NCBI GenBank assembly: GCA_024743215.1
Contig: JANSWZ010000001.1
Span: 620,001-684,000 of the forward strand
Direction of reading: 5' to 3'
DNA length: 64,000 nucleotides
DNA from: Alphaproteobacteria bacterium
GTDB taxonomy: Bacteria > Pseudomonadota > Alphaproteobacteria > Rhizobiales > GCA-2746425
Each line of letters starts with the position of its first letter. Within the stretch, counting starts at the first letter, position 1. This document shows positions 27,089 to 35,052 of the stretch, piece after piece. A program made the position numbers and the translations under genes. The notes beneath the pieces are model-generated. The model was not told the DNA's origin. It searched no databases and worked only from the letters and a program-made list of their open reading frames with translations.

Positions 27089-28408
27089 GTGTCAGGCACG
27101 CAGGGCTTGCGTTGGAGCCAGATTTTTATCTACGGGCTTCCCGCGGTTCCTATATCGGTCCTGACGCTTCCATTTTTCATTTTCGTTCCAACCTATTACA
27201 CCAAGGCACTGGGCCTTGATCTGGCGCTTGTTGGTATTGTGCTGTCTGCCATCAGATTGTTCGACGCCGTTAATGACCCCATGATCGGCTGGATGAGTGA
27301 TCGAATTCGGCCGTCGTTCGGACGACGACGAAGCTGGTTTCTCGCCGGTGTGCCGCTGACCATTCTTGGCACCTGGATGATCTTTGTACCGGGCGATACT
27401 CCGTCTATCTTCTACCTGTCGATGTGGGGCCTTCTTCTTTCGATTGGCTGGAGTATGGTCCAATTGCCCTATGCAGCATGGGGTGCGGAATTGAGCGGCG
27501 ATTATCAGATGCGCTCACGATTGAGTGGTATGCGTGAGGGACTGGTTGTCTTTGGAACACTGATTGCCATCACACTGCCGATACTGGCTTCAGGCTCTCA
27601 GGATATGGACGCAAGCGGCTTGTTGGCGTTGGCCGTTTTCGTTTGTCTGGGCTTGCCCCTTGCTGCGGCTTTGACTGTCTGGCGGGTTCCTGAACCAAAG
27701 GAGCATACGCGCCAGAGCGTCGGGATTGTCGAAGGGCTGCGGTTTCTGCGCAAGAATACTGTCTTCATGCGGCTGCTTTTGTCGTTCTTTGTCAATGGCT
27801 TGGCGAATGGTCTTCCTGCGACACTTTTTCTATTGTTTGTCGGAAATTTCCTGAATGCCTCATCAGCGCAGGGACCATTGCTTATCCTGTATTTTCTGTG
27901 CGGGATTGCCGGTGTGCCAATCTGGTTGAAGATCTCCAAGCGAATGGGGAAACACCGAACCTGGTGTATTGCAATGATTTTGGCCCTGCCGGTGTTTTTG
28001 CTGGTTCTGCTGCTGGGTGATGGCGATGTATGGTGGTTCGCGATCATATGTGTGCTGACAGGACTGACCCTTGGCGCAGACCTGACCTTGCCTGCTTCCA
28101 TACAGGCCGACGTAATTGACATAGATACAGCAGCGACCGGAGAACAACGCAGCGGTCTTTATTTCGCATTCTGGGGTCTGGCGACAAAGGCCTCCCTCGC
28201 TCTGGGCGTTGGGCTGGCCTTCCCATTGTTGTCATGGGCCGGGTTTGATGCTCAGACGGACAATACATCCTCTGCACTGTTAACACTGGCTTTGCTTTAT
28301 GGTGGTCTGCCTGTGCTCCTGAAGGCATTGGCAATAGGATTGATGTGGAATTTTCCGCTGGATGAAGCGCGACAGATTGAACTGAGGCGAAAAATTGAGG
28401 CGAAATGA
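27089..28408 (+). CDS. MFS carrier of the GPH (MelB-like) family
   Basis: A 439-residue membrane protein with about 12 hydrophobic segments and the GPH-family block LFDAVNDPMIGWMSDR followed by FGRRRSW (about 52-82). Members carry sugars or lysophospholipids coupled to cations. In this lipid-modifying, photooxidative stress operon a lipid-related substrate is plausible but unproven. Start is a GTG at 27089, three bases after the previous stop. It is the last gene of the photolyase operon. Confidence 0.85.
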   Translation: MSGTQGLRWSQIFIYGLPAVPISVLTLPFFIFVPTYYTKALGLDLALVGIVLSAIRLFDAVNDPMIGWMSDRIRPSFGRRRSWFLAGVPLTILGTWMIFVPGDTPSIFYLSMWGLLLSIGWSMVQLPYAAWGAELSGDYQMRSRLSGMREGLVVFGTLIAITLPILASGSQDMDASGLLALAVFVCLGLPLAAALTVWRVPEPKEHTRQSVGIVEGLRFLRKNTVFMRLLLSFFVNGLANGLPATLFLLFVGNFLNASSAQGPLLILYFLCGIAGVPIWLKISKRMGKHRTWCIAMILALPVFLLVLLLGDGDVWWFAIICVLTGLTLGADLTLPASIQADVIDIDTAATGEQRSGLYFAFWGLATKASLALGVGLAFPLLSWAGFDAQTDNTSSALLTLALLYGGLPVLLKALAIGLMWNFPLDEARQIELRRKIEAK

Positions 28409-28466
28409 GTTCTGATCATGATCGACCCACTCCATTGACTGGGTCCGGGTGACCATGAGTTCAGTC

Positions 28467-29252
28467 TTATTTTTCCCAACCTGTTGCTCGTTTTACAAGC
28501 CAGAAATACACCGGGTATGGCAATAGATTGATCAGTTTGAGACCCCAGGTAAAGCGCTTGGGAAAGGTGATTTCAAATCCGCTTGATCTCAACCCATCAA
28601 CAAGCCGGTCTGCAGCGTCCTCTACTTCCATCAAAAATGGCATTGAAAATGGGTTTGATTCCGTCGCGGGCGTGTCAATGAATCCCGGATGCACGATCTG
28701 GATGTGGATGTTCAACAGATCAAGATCAAACTTCAGGCTTTCGGCCATGTTTGTCAGGCCCGCCTTTGTAGCGCCGTAGGCAGCTGAGGTGGGCAGTCCG
28801 CCATAGCCGGCCACGGATGACACAACTGCAATCTGGCCACGTCCTGCCTGACGCATATGATCAAGACAGGGCACTAAGCAGTTGGTCACACCATTCAGGT
28901 TCACGGCGATGGTCTTGTCGAAATCAGCCAGCTTCAACTCACTTGCTCTCAGGGGCAGATAAATGCCCGCGTTGAGAATGAGTAACGCAATGCTGCCGTG
29001 GTCAGAGATCAGCTCCGAAGCAATCTTCGACATTGCAGCCTGATCTGTCACATCTCCGGGCATTGGAAGCACCTGTCCCGACAGGGAGACACATTCTGAC
29101 ACCAAGGCCTCCAGATCATCAACACCACGTGCGGTGGCGGCGACGGTCCATCCGGCAGCAGCCAGTTTTTTGGCGACGTGATATCCCAAGCCGCTGCTGG
29201 CTCCGGTAATCCAAGCGATACCATCAGATGGTTTGGCAAGATATTGCGGCAT
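28467..29252 (-). CDS. Short-chain dehydrogenase/reductase
   Basis: A 261-residue classical SDR. The NAD(P) motif TGASSGLG is near 16-23, NAG in LILNAGIYL, the serine in VVSSVAGYGG, and the catalytic YGATK (YxxxK) near 158-162. A hydrophobic, basic C-terminal tail of about 30 residues (LINLLPYPVYFWLVKRATGWEK) could anchor it at the membrane. It follows the ChrR-like gene by 42 bases and is convergent with the MFS gene. SDRs accompany this stress module in other proteobacteria. The substrate is unknown. Confidence 0.88.
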   Translation of the reverse strand: MPQYLAKPSDGIAWITGASSGLGYHVAKKLAAAGWTVAATARGVDDLEALVSECVSLSGQVLPMPGDVTDQAAMSKIASELISDHGSIALLILNAGIYLPLRASELKLADFDKTIAVNLNGVTNCLVPCLDHMRQAGRGQIAVVSSVAGYGGLPTSAAYGATKAGLTNMAESLKFDLDLLNIHIQIVHPGFIDTPATESNPFSMPFLMEVEDAADRLVDGLRSSGFEITFPKRFTWGLKLINLLPYPVYFWLVKRATGWEK

Positions 29253-29294
29253 GATGCCCTTTATAGAGAGAGGTACAGTACGCGCCGAAACAGG

Positions 29295-29939
29295 TTATAC
29301 GCGTATGAAAGGCGCGATGAAGCGTCCCAGTGGTCCTGTCAAACGAAGCGGCGCGTCTGTGACTGCAAAGCAAATGCAATCCTCGTCCGTATCGGCAATG
29401 GGCCTGTGATCTACTGTTCCATCAGCAATGGAAATCTGACCTTTCCCATAGTGGCCGGTGCCGTCGCTAAACGCTCCCTTTAACACCAGGGTTATCTCGG
29501 TACCGTGATGGGTATGGTGCGGAACGCCCTGCCCGGCCTGAAGTCGAAACAGAGTTGCCTTACAGCCGTCGAACTCGCCCAATTTCACTTCATCGATACT
29601 GGCAAAGCGATTTCGCTTCCAGGGGATGTCTGAAACGGTTGATCCAATAAAACGCCGAAGTGAATCCGGCGTTTCATCTTCTGTCGTGACTTCGCTAATG
29701 CTTTCCTGTCCGGGCTTTGAGGCCAGAATGCGCGCCAGCATTGCGTCTCGGTCAGACAATTCAACCGGTTCAATGTCAGCCAGCTCCAGGCCTGCCAAAG
29801 CTTCAAGGTTAGAAACCCATTCGCTGTTTGATTTGTTCATTTCCAAATGGGACGCAAGCAACACCTGAAGCGGTGTTGGCAAGGTTCCCGAAACGAATTC
29901 CGCCATCAATGCGTCAATGGCGTCGGCTTGTTCAAGCAT
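29295..29939 (-). CDS. ChrR-like cupin protein with degenerate anti-sigma domain
   Basis: About 214 residues, similar over its whole length to ChrR, the zinc anti-sigma factor of RpoE that senses singlet oxygen. The C-terminal cupin keeps the zinc ligands (HTHHGTE and VDHRP) and the DCICFAVTDAPLR block. The N-terminal anti-sigma domain keeps the fold (DALMAEFVSGTL, LLASHLEM), but three of its four zinc ligands are replaced: the first His by Asp, and the CxxC cysteines after the conserved His by Asn (HLEMNKSN). No sigma factor gene is adjacent. ATG at 29939; a GTG one codon upstream is equally open. A TGATCC-type promoter precedes it. Confidence 0.82.
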   Translation of the reverse strand: MLEQADAIDALMAEFVSGTLPTPLQVLLASHLEMNKSNSEWVSNLEALAGLELADIEPVELSDRDAMLARILASKPGQESISEVTTEDETPDSLRRFIGSTVSDIPWKRNRFASIDEVKLGEFDGCKATLFRLQAGQGVPHHTHHGTEITLVLKGAFSDGTGHYGKGQISIADGTVDHRPIADTDEDCICFAVTDAPLRLTGPLGRFIAPFIRV

Positions 29940-30022
29940 CACTAGTCAATCCCAAATCTGCCTGCGGTGGTCGTAATGGATTTTGCTGCCAAATCAACCA
30001 CGCGCATAAATTTTTCTCAATT

Positions 30023-30052
30023 GTGTTACGATGCTTTTGCAGGAGTGGATCA
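30023..30052 (-). promoter_or_regulatory. Candidate RpoE (ECF11-type) promoter of the chrR-like operon
   Basis: On the minus strand TGATCC (30047-30052), an 18-base spacer and TAACAC (30023-30028). The hexamer and spacing are the same as before the photolyase gene, in the right orientation for the ChrR-like and SDR genes. Confidence 0.55.
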
Positions 30053-30070
30053 CACTGGCAGAAGCTCATT

Positions 30071-30205
30071 ATGAATGAAGAAATTTGTATTCCAATGATT
30101 CTCGAAAAAACAGCACATGCTTCCTGTTCTCGCCATTGTTCCAGAACAGCAAAAGAACGATATAAAGATGACCAACTCATTATAGAAGATTTCGCTTGTG
30201 TTTAA
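30071..30205 (+). CDS. Possible 44-codon cysteine-containing leader ORF
   Basis: A short frame starting with ATG, encoding MNEEICIPM and later SCSRHCS, with cysteines at 6, 19, 23 and 43. It ends eight bases inside the cysteine synthase gene in another frame, so translation of the two could be coupled. Two mutually exclusive hairpins share one arm. CTGTTCT (30124-30130) pairs with AGAACAG (30143-30149), and TGTTC (30137-30141) pairs with GAACA (30144-30148). The first hairpin's left arm contains the codon for Cys19. A cysteine-responsive attenuator is an inference. No strong ribosome site is visible. Confidence 0.3.
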   Translation: MNEEICIPMILEKTAHASCSRHCSRTAKERYKDDQLIIEDFACV

Positions 30206-31235
30206 AAATATTCTGGAAGCTATCGGTAATACGCCCCTTATTCGCCTTAACAAGGTATCAGATGAAACAGGGTGTGAAATCCTTGGAAAGGCTGAGTTTC
30301 TCAACCCCGGTCAGTCTGTAAAAGATAGGGCAGCTTTGTTTATCATCAAGGAAGCTGTCGCAAGCGGAGCGCTAAAACCCGGCGGCACTGTTGTAGAAGG
30401 CACGGCCGGTAACACCGGTATCGGAATTTCCATGGTGGCCAACGCCATGGGGTTCAAATCGGTTATCGTTATTCCTGAAACCCAGTCTCAGGAAAAAAAG
30501 GATGCCCTAAGGCTGATGGGTGCCCAATTGGTTGAAGTCCCAGCGGTCCCGTATAAAAATCCGAACAATTACGTAAAGCTGTCGGCACGTTTAGCTGAAC
30601 AAATTGCAGCGACTGATCCTAATGGAGCTGTATGGGCCAACCAGTTTGACAATGTAGCCAATCGCCAGGCCCACATCGAAACGACCGGCCCGGAAATCTG
30701 GCGCCAGACCGACGGAAAAGTCGATGGCTTCATTTGTTCTGTTGGATCCGGCGGCACATTGGCTGGTGTCGGAATGGCTTTGAAAGCAGAAAATCCAAAT
30801 GTAAAAATTGGGCTTGCGGACCCGCACGGTTCGGCCCTTTTCAAATATTATACACAAGGTGAATTCGGAGCGACCGGTTCCTCCATCACCGAAGGTATCG
30901 GCCAGGGCCGGGAAACCGCCAATCTTGTGGATGCACCGATTGATGTTGCTTATCAGATATCCGATACGGATGCTTTGAACCATGTCTTTCACCTTCTGGA
31001 ACATGAAGGACTGGTGCTTGGTGGCTCGTCTGGAATCAATGTTGAGGGGGCGGTTCGTCTGGCTAGGGAACTAGGCCCCGGTCATACGATTGTTACCATT
31101 CTGTGTGACTATGGCAATCGCTATCAATCCAAGCTGTTCAACGCTGAATTTCTTCGTTCCAAGGACTTGCCCGTTCCTGCATGGCTTGAGGCACAATCTG
31201 AAATCGAGCCCCCATTTGTAGACGTTCCATCATGA
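30198..31235 (+). CDS. cysK: Cysteine synthase family protein
   Basis: A 345-residue PLP enzyme of the O-acetylserine sulfhydrylase family that makes cysteine from O-acetylserine and sulfide. NTPLIRL is near 11-17, the PLP lysine is Lys42 in SVKDRAA, and the phosphate cup GTAGNTG is near 69-75. It is somewhat longer than enteric CysK, about 310 residues, and lacks the CBS domains of eukaryotic cystathionine beta-synthase. Start is a GTG at 30198 within the end of the short upstream frame. Its stop overlaps the alaX start by four bases. Cystathionine synthase activity cannot be excluded. Confidence 0.88.
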   Translation: MFKNILEAIGNTPLIRLNKVSDETGCEILGKAEFLNPGQSVKDRAALFIIKEAVASGALKPGGTVVEGTAGNTGIGISMVANAMGFKSVIVIPETQSQEKKDALRLMGAQLVEVPAVPYKNPNNYVKLSARLAEQIAATDPNGAVWANQFDNVANRQAHIETTGPEIWRQTDGKVDGFICSVGSGGTLAGVGMALKAENPNVKIGLADPHGSALFKYYTQGEFGATGSSITEGIGQGRETANLVDAPIDVAYQISDTDALNHVFHLLEHEGLVLGGSSGINVEGAVRLARELGPGHTIVTILCDYGNRYQSKLFNAEFLRSKDLPVPAWLEAQSEIEPPFVDVPS

Positions 31236-31963
31236 GCCATTCTGTCAAAAAACTGTTTCTTGATGATGCCTATCAGACGGCATGTTCTGCAACTGTTGTG
31301 GAGGTGAATGATCGTGGTGGCATCATTCTTGATCAAAGTGTGTTTTACGGCACGAGCGGCGGGCAACCGGGCGACACAGGAAGCTTGATATTGTCGGATG
31401 GCTCTACCATCCAGATTGCAACGACAGTCTGCGGATCCGACAAGGATGAGTTAATTCTGGTTCCCGCATCAACGGACAAACTGCCTCAAAGTGGCGATAC
31501 AATTGCTGTGCAGATGGATTGGGACCGTCGGTATAAATTGATGCGCATGCACACCGCGCTGCATCTGATGTGTGCATCCATCTCCTTTCCTGTTACCGGT
31601 GGGCAGATCGGCGAGACAGAAAGCCGGTTGGATTTCAATATGCCAGAGAACCCGGACCGCGATGCACTCACCGTGCATTTGAATGCTCTGGTGGAAGAAG
31701 ATCATCCGGTCACCGACCGTTGGATTGAGGACAGTGCTCTGGAAGCACAGCCTGACTTGATACGCACCATGTCTGTAAAGCCGCCCATGGGCACCGGCAA
31801 GGTGCGTCTTGTGTCCATTGGCGCTGATGATGCTGTGGACCTTCAGCCTTGTGGAGGGACTCATGTGAGATCCACCGCCGAGATCGGCAAGCTGGAAATC
31901 TACAAGGTGGAAAACAAGGGCAAGCAGAACCGACGAGTTCGTGTTCGGCTCCTGGAGGACTGA
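31232..31963 (+). CDS. alaX: Alanyl-tRNA editing protein AlaX
   Basis: A 243-residue stand-alone editing domain that hydrolyses mischarged Ser-tRNA(Ala) or Gly-tRNA(Ala). A short beta-barrel segment with FYGTSGGQPGDTG (about 38-50) precedes the editing domain. The zinc ligands are in HTALH (107-111) and in CGGTH near 210, and the RRVRVRL end is typical. Start ATG overlaps the cysK-like stop. The cysK-alaX-sseA order is common in alphaproteobacteria. Confidence 0.92.
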   Translation: MSHSVKKLFLDDAYQTACSATVVEVNDRGGIILDQSVFYGTSGGQPGDTGSLILSDGSTIQIATTVCGSDKDELILVPASTDKLPQSGDTIAVQMDWDRRYKLMRMHTALHLMCASISFPVTGGQIGETESRLDFNMPENPDRDALTVHLNALVEEDHPVTDRWIEDSALEAQPDLIRTMSVKPPMGTGKVRLVSIGADDAVDLQPCGGTHVRSTAEIGKLEIYKVENKGKQNRRVRVRLLED

Positions 31964-31967
31964 TTTT

Positions 31968-32816
31968 ATGTCGGGATCAAAAAATCTCGTGTCAGCCGAT
32001 TGGCTGCTGCAAAATCTGGGCGACTCTAGCGTAAAGGTGATTGACGGATCCTGGTATTTGCCGCAACAGGGCCGTGATGCCGTTGCTGAATACGCGGCCG
32101 GACATATTCCCGGCGCGGTGTTTTTTGATCTTGATGGGCATTCCGACAAGAGCAGCGACCTTCCACATATGATGCCATCTGCTGAGGTCTTTGCAGCGGC
32201 GGTGAGCGGGTTGGGGATTTCAAATTCAGACCACATCATCATTTATGACGGGCTGGGCTTCATGTCTGCGCCGCGTATCTGGTGGATGTTTAAGGCATTC
32301 GGCCATGAGAATGTGTCTGTCCTGGACGGCGGAATGCCAGCCTGGAACCGCGCCGATGGTCCGGTTGAAAATCAGCAGACCGATGTCACGCCATCAAAAT
32401 ACTTGGCCGTACTGAATGAGAAATACATTGCCACCAGAGATTCAATCCTGACTTTTGTCGAAATTGGTGATCGGCAAATCATTGATGCACGAAGTGCTGA
32501 GCGGTTTAGCGGCCGCGCTCCAGAGCCACGAGAAGGTCTGAAAAGCGGGCATATGCCCGGCGCGAAAAACCTGCCATTTCAAAAGCTTGTTGGATCAGGC
32601 GGAGTTTTCAGGTCAGGAACAGAGCTGCAGCAGGCTTTTGAAGATTCTGGAATCGACCTCTCTCGGCCTGTTGTGACGACATGTGGATCTGGCGTCACTG
32701 CAGCCATTCTGACATTAGGTCTTGAAGAACTCGGCCATGATGACAACAAGCTGTATGATGGATCTTGGGCGGAATGGGGTTCTCATCCTGAAACGTCGGA
32801 CAAAATCATAGGATAA
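31968..32816 (+). CDS. sseA: 3-mercaptopyruvate sulfurtransferase
   Basis: A 282-residue tandem rhodanese protein. The inactive N-terminal domain has GHIPGAVFFDLD, and the C-terminal domain has the active-site loop CGSGVT (Cys239), the form found in mercaptopyruvate sulfurtransferases rather than thiosulfate rhodaneses. It moves sulfur from mercaptopyruvate to thiol acceptors. ATG at 31968, four bases after alaX, with GGAGGACTGA upstream. Being co-transcribed with a cysteine synthase gives a sulfur amino acid context. Confidence 0.92.
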   Translation: MSGSKNLVSADWLLQNLGDSSVKVIDGSWYLPQQGRDAVAEYAAGHIPGAVFFDLDGHSDKSSDLPHMMPSAEVFAAAVSGLGISNSDHIIIYDGLGFMSAPRIWWMFKAFGHENVSVLDGGMPAWNRADGPVENQQTDVTPSKYLAVLNEKYIATRDSILTFVEIGDRQIIDARSAERFSGRAPEPREGLKSGHMPGAKNLPFQKLVGSGGVFRSGTELQQAFEDSGIDLSRPVVTTCGSGVTAAILTLGLEELGHDDNKLYDGSWAEWGSHPETSDKIIG

Positions 32817-32823
32817 ATTCCGA

Positions 32824-33136
32824 GGCAGTTTGGACAGGTATGCGGGCTTGCGGCTGATAGCGTACCCTCTGCATCCTGACAGATTGATGCCAATACGGGC
32901 GCTCGCAGTGGTGAGGCTGGCTGGTCGATCGCACTGCGTAACAGGCTGTGCGCATGGATCAGAGTGTTTTCGAGATCATCGCGGTATTCAGCGATACCCT
33001 CGTTCGGCATGTCTCGGTCTCCAGAGCGAATTTGGATCAGATGCGGCAGCTAAAGCTCGTTGGCCCTCGCCGCTCCAGATCACGCGCCTGTCACGTCTGA
33101 TGCACCACATGCAACTGATGCCTTGGCAGTTTGGAC
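32824..33136. repeat. 12-bp direct repeat flanking a gene remnant
   Basis: GGCAGTTTGGAC occurs at 32824-32835 and again at 33125-33136, 301 bases apart, in the 398-base gap between sseA and the LacI gene. The segment between them holds the pyridoxamine-phosphate-oxidase-like remnant. No transposase or terminal inverted repeats are seen, so a small deletion or rearrangement scar is as likely as an insertion. Confidence 0.4.
32861..33010 (-). pseudogene. Truncated remnant, pyridoxamine 5'-phosphate oxidase-like N-terminus
   Basis: An ATG-started frame of which the first 50 codons (EYRDDLENTLIHAHSLLRSA then SPLRAPVLASI) resemble the start of flavin-binding PNPOx-like proteins. The sequence then departs after CQDAEGT into unrelated residues and stops near 32783. 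The FMN-binding remainder is absent on either strand nearby. It is best read as a 5' gene fragment. The match rests on pattern recognition of a short region. Confidence 0.35.
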
Positions 33137-33214
33137 GGTTCGTGCATTCAAGAACAGAACAGAATATGCTCTGCTAATATTCCAAAACCGTTCGGCAAAA
33201 ATGTAAAGGGCGAT

Positions 33215-34225
33215 ATGAGTGTGCAACCTACGCTGAAAGATGTGGCAAAAGCCTGTGGGGTCACATCCATGACCGTCTCGAACGTTCTTAATGGTCGTGA
33301 AGGCGAAGTCGGCTCGGAAACCCGTAAACGGATTCTTGCGGCAATCGACGAACTTGGCTACCGCCCCAATTTTGCGGCAAAACGACTTCGGGCACAGCGA
33401 ACGTCGGCCATCGGGATGCTTATTCTCGACGATGTGCCGGAATTTCTCAATGATCCCTTCACGACCCAGGTGGTCGCAGGCCTGTCCAATTTTGCCACGC
33501 AGCAGGGATACAGCCTGATCTTGCAGGGTCTGCGCTCAGAGAGCCAGACAACACCTCCCATTTTGGGACACCTTCAAGCGGACGGCATTTGTGCAATTTT
33601 GTCAGGGTCGCGCGACCTGCGTCGAAAATTCATTGAACGCGCCCTCGACCTTCGTGTGCCGCTCATCTTGATCCAGGAAGAATTTGATCACCCCCTCGTT
33701 TGCAGCATGCGCCAAGATGACCACGGCGCTGCTAGGCAGATCGCAAAGTACCTTGTTGGCAAGGGAGCAAAGCACTTTCACTATCTCGCACCATCGGGGC
33801 ATTGGCCGGCGATTGGCGCACGAATTGCTGGTTCTCGCGAAATCTGTGAGGAAACGGGGGGCACCCTGAAAGTCATTGAGTGTGGGGATGAAAGTTTTGA
33901 GGCCACCCAGAGGGCGGTTGCTGGCAGTATTGCCTCGGACGGATTGCCTGACGCTTATATTGGGGGAAACGACCGTATGGCGATGGCTACGCTTCGATTG
34001 CTTGATGATCGTAATATTGCAGTACCTGATCAGGTCCGAGTAACCGGTTTCAACGCATTTGATTTTGCATCCTTTGCCACACCCAGCCTGGTGACAGCGA
34101 AGTCTGATGCTTACGAAATGGGTCGCCGTTCGGGTGTCGAGATGTTGAATGCCATCGAACTGGGTGCGTTTGAAAACGACAACATTCTTCTGCCAGTAAA
34201 CCTTGTGTCCGGAAACTCTGCCTGA
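33215..34225 (+). CDS. LacI-family transcriptional regulator
   Basis: A 336-residue regulator. The N-terminal helix-turn-helix and hinge helix (TLKDVAKACGVTSMTVSNVL, then YRPNFAAKRLR) are followed by a periplasmic-binding-protein-like effector domain. The ATG at 33215 gives the standard LacI N-terminus. An upstream opening is longer but unlike the family. It stands 127 bases before, and in the same direction as, a carbohydrate ABC operon with a palindromic operator candidate at its promoter. It is therefore probably the operon's repressor. Confidence 0.92.
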   Translation: MSVQPTLKDVAKACGVTSMTVSNVLNGREGEVGSETRKRILAAIDELGYRPNFAAKRLRAQRTSAIGMLILDDVPEFLNDPFTTQVVAGLSNFATQQGYSLILQGLRSESQTTPPILGHLQADGICAILSGSRDLRRKFIERALDLRVPLILIQEEFDHPLVCSMRQDDHGAARQIAKYLVGKGAKHFHYLAPSGHWPAIGARIAGSREICEETGGTLKVIECGDESFEATQRAVAGSIASDGLPDAYIGGNDRMAMATLRLLDDRNIAVPDQVRVTGFNAFDFASFATPSLVTAKSDAYEMGRRSGVEMLNAIELGAFENDNILLPVNLVSGNSA

Positions 34226-34292
34226 AGGCTACTTTTCTGCACGCCAGTTGCAACTAAGTCGAATTCAATTCCTGACCGAAATTTTTCGCGAC

Positions 34293-34338
34293 TTGACAGA
34301 TGTTCTCTCACTGCGTTTACTGACTTTAACGATAAAGT
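34293..34338 (+). promoter_or_regulatory. Promoter and LacI-type operator of the RraA-ABC operon
   Basis: TTGACA (34293-34298), a 17-base spacer and TTTACT (34316-34321) form a plausible promoter. Overlapping its start region is the palindrome ACTTTA-ACGA-TAAAGT (34323-34338), with a central CG as LacI proteins prefer. Repressor bound there would block initiation. The first gene starts 14 bases further on. Confidence 0.6.
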
Positions 34339-34352
34339 AAAGGCGAGCAGGC

Positions 34353-35051
34353 ATGAATGACACCATTACCGGACTCCCCCCTGAGCCATCAGTTGATGCT
34401 GTCGTTGCCGAAATGCGCGACACATTTTTCTGTGCGTTGATCTCTGATGCACTCGACGAACTGGGACATATGGCTCAGGCGATGGAACCTTGTATTCGGC
34501 CTCTTGATGAGGCGCTTGTACTCGTCGGGCGCGCAAGAACAATGCTTTACATGGATGTTTATGCGCGACCTGGCCCGGACGAAAACCACTACGCGCTGGA
34601 GATCGCTCTGGTTGATGATCTTCAACCCGGCGACGTGGTCGTTGCAGCGTGCGGCAAATCCGGGCGCATCGCGCCTTGGGGCGGACTGCTCAGCACCGCC
34701 GCAACCATTCGGGGGGCAGCAGGTGCTGTGATGGACGGATTTGTTCGGGACATCCGACATGTGCGTGAGTTGAAGCTTCCGGTCTATTCTGGCGGAATTG
34801 CGCCGTTGGATAGCAATGGCAGAGGTAAGGTCGTTGAAACCGATGTCCCGGTCGAGTGTGCAGGCGTATTGGTTCATCCCGGAGACATCATTTTTGGCGA
34901 CGCTGATGGCTGCATTGTGATCCCACAGGCGCTGGAAATGGACGTTCTGGAAGCCGGCCGCAGGAAACTGACGGCTGAGAAACACACATTGGACGCGCTG
35001 AAAGCCGGGAAAAAACTAGTCGACGTCTACAATGAATTCGGCGTGTTGTAA
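34353..35051 (+). CDS. RraA-family protein, possible aldolase/decarboxylase
   Basis: A 232-residue RraA-like protein with the family core GGLLSTAATIRGAAGAVMDG followed by FVRDIRHV (about 110-138), including the DGxxRD metal/substrate motif of class II pyruvate aldolases such as HMG/CHA aldolase. Similar proteins are found in sugar-acid catabolic operons, where they act as aldolases or oxaloacetate-type decarboxylases rather than as RNase E inhibitors. It is the first gene of the LacI-controlled operon. The substrate is unknown. Confidence 0.82.
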   Translation: MNDTITGLPPEPSVDAVVAEMRDTFFCALISDALDELGHMAQAMEPCIRPLDEALVLVGRARTMLYMDVYARPGPDENHYALEIALVDDLQPGDVVVAACGKSGRIAPWGGLLSTAATIRGAAGAVMDGFVRDIRHVRELKLPVYSGGIAPLDSNGRGKVVETDVPVECAGVLVHPGDIIFGDADGCIVIPQALEMDVLEAGRRKLTAEKHTLDALKAGKKLVDVYNEFGVL

Positions 35052-35052
35052 C

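Noticed and set aside
28424-28445. GACCCA/TGGGTC hairpin between the MFS and SDR genes as a terminator
   Set aside because: Stem of only six pairs with a ten-base loop and no T-run on either strand; too weak to list as a terminator.
30198-31235. Cystathionine beta-synthase instead of cysteine synthase
   Set aside because: No CBS domains, and the linked sulfurtransferase fits either. The neutral family name is kept, with cysteine synthase as the likelier activity.
32830-33177. 115-codon plus frame in the gap before the LacI gene
   Set aside because: It is antisense to the PNPOx-like fragment and has no protein-like features.
34353-35051. RraA-like protein as a regulator of RNase E
   Set aside because: It sits in a sugar transport operon and keeps the DGxxRD catalytic motif of aldolase-type members, so an enzymatic role is more likely.
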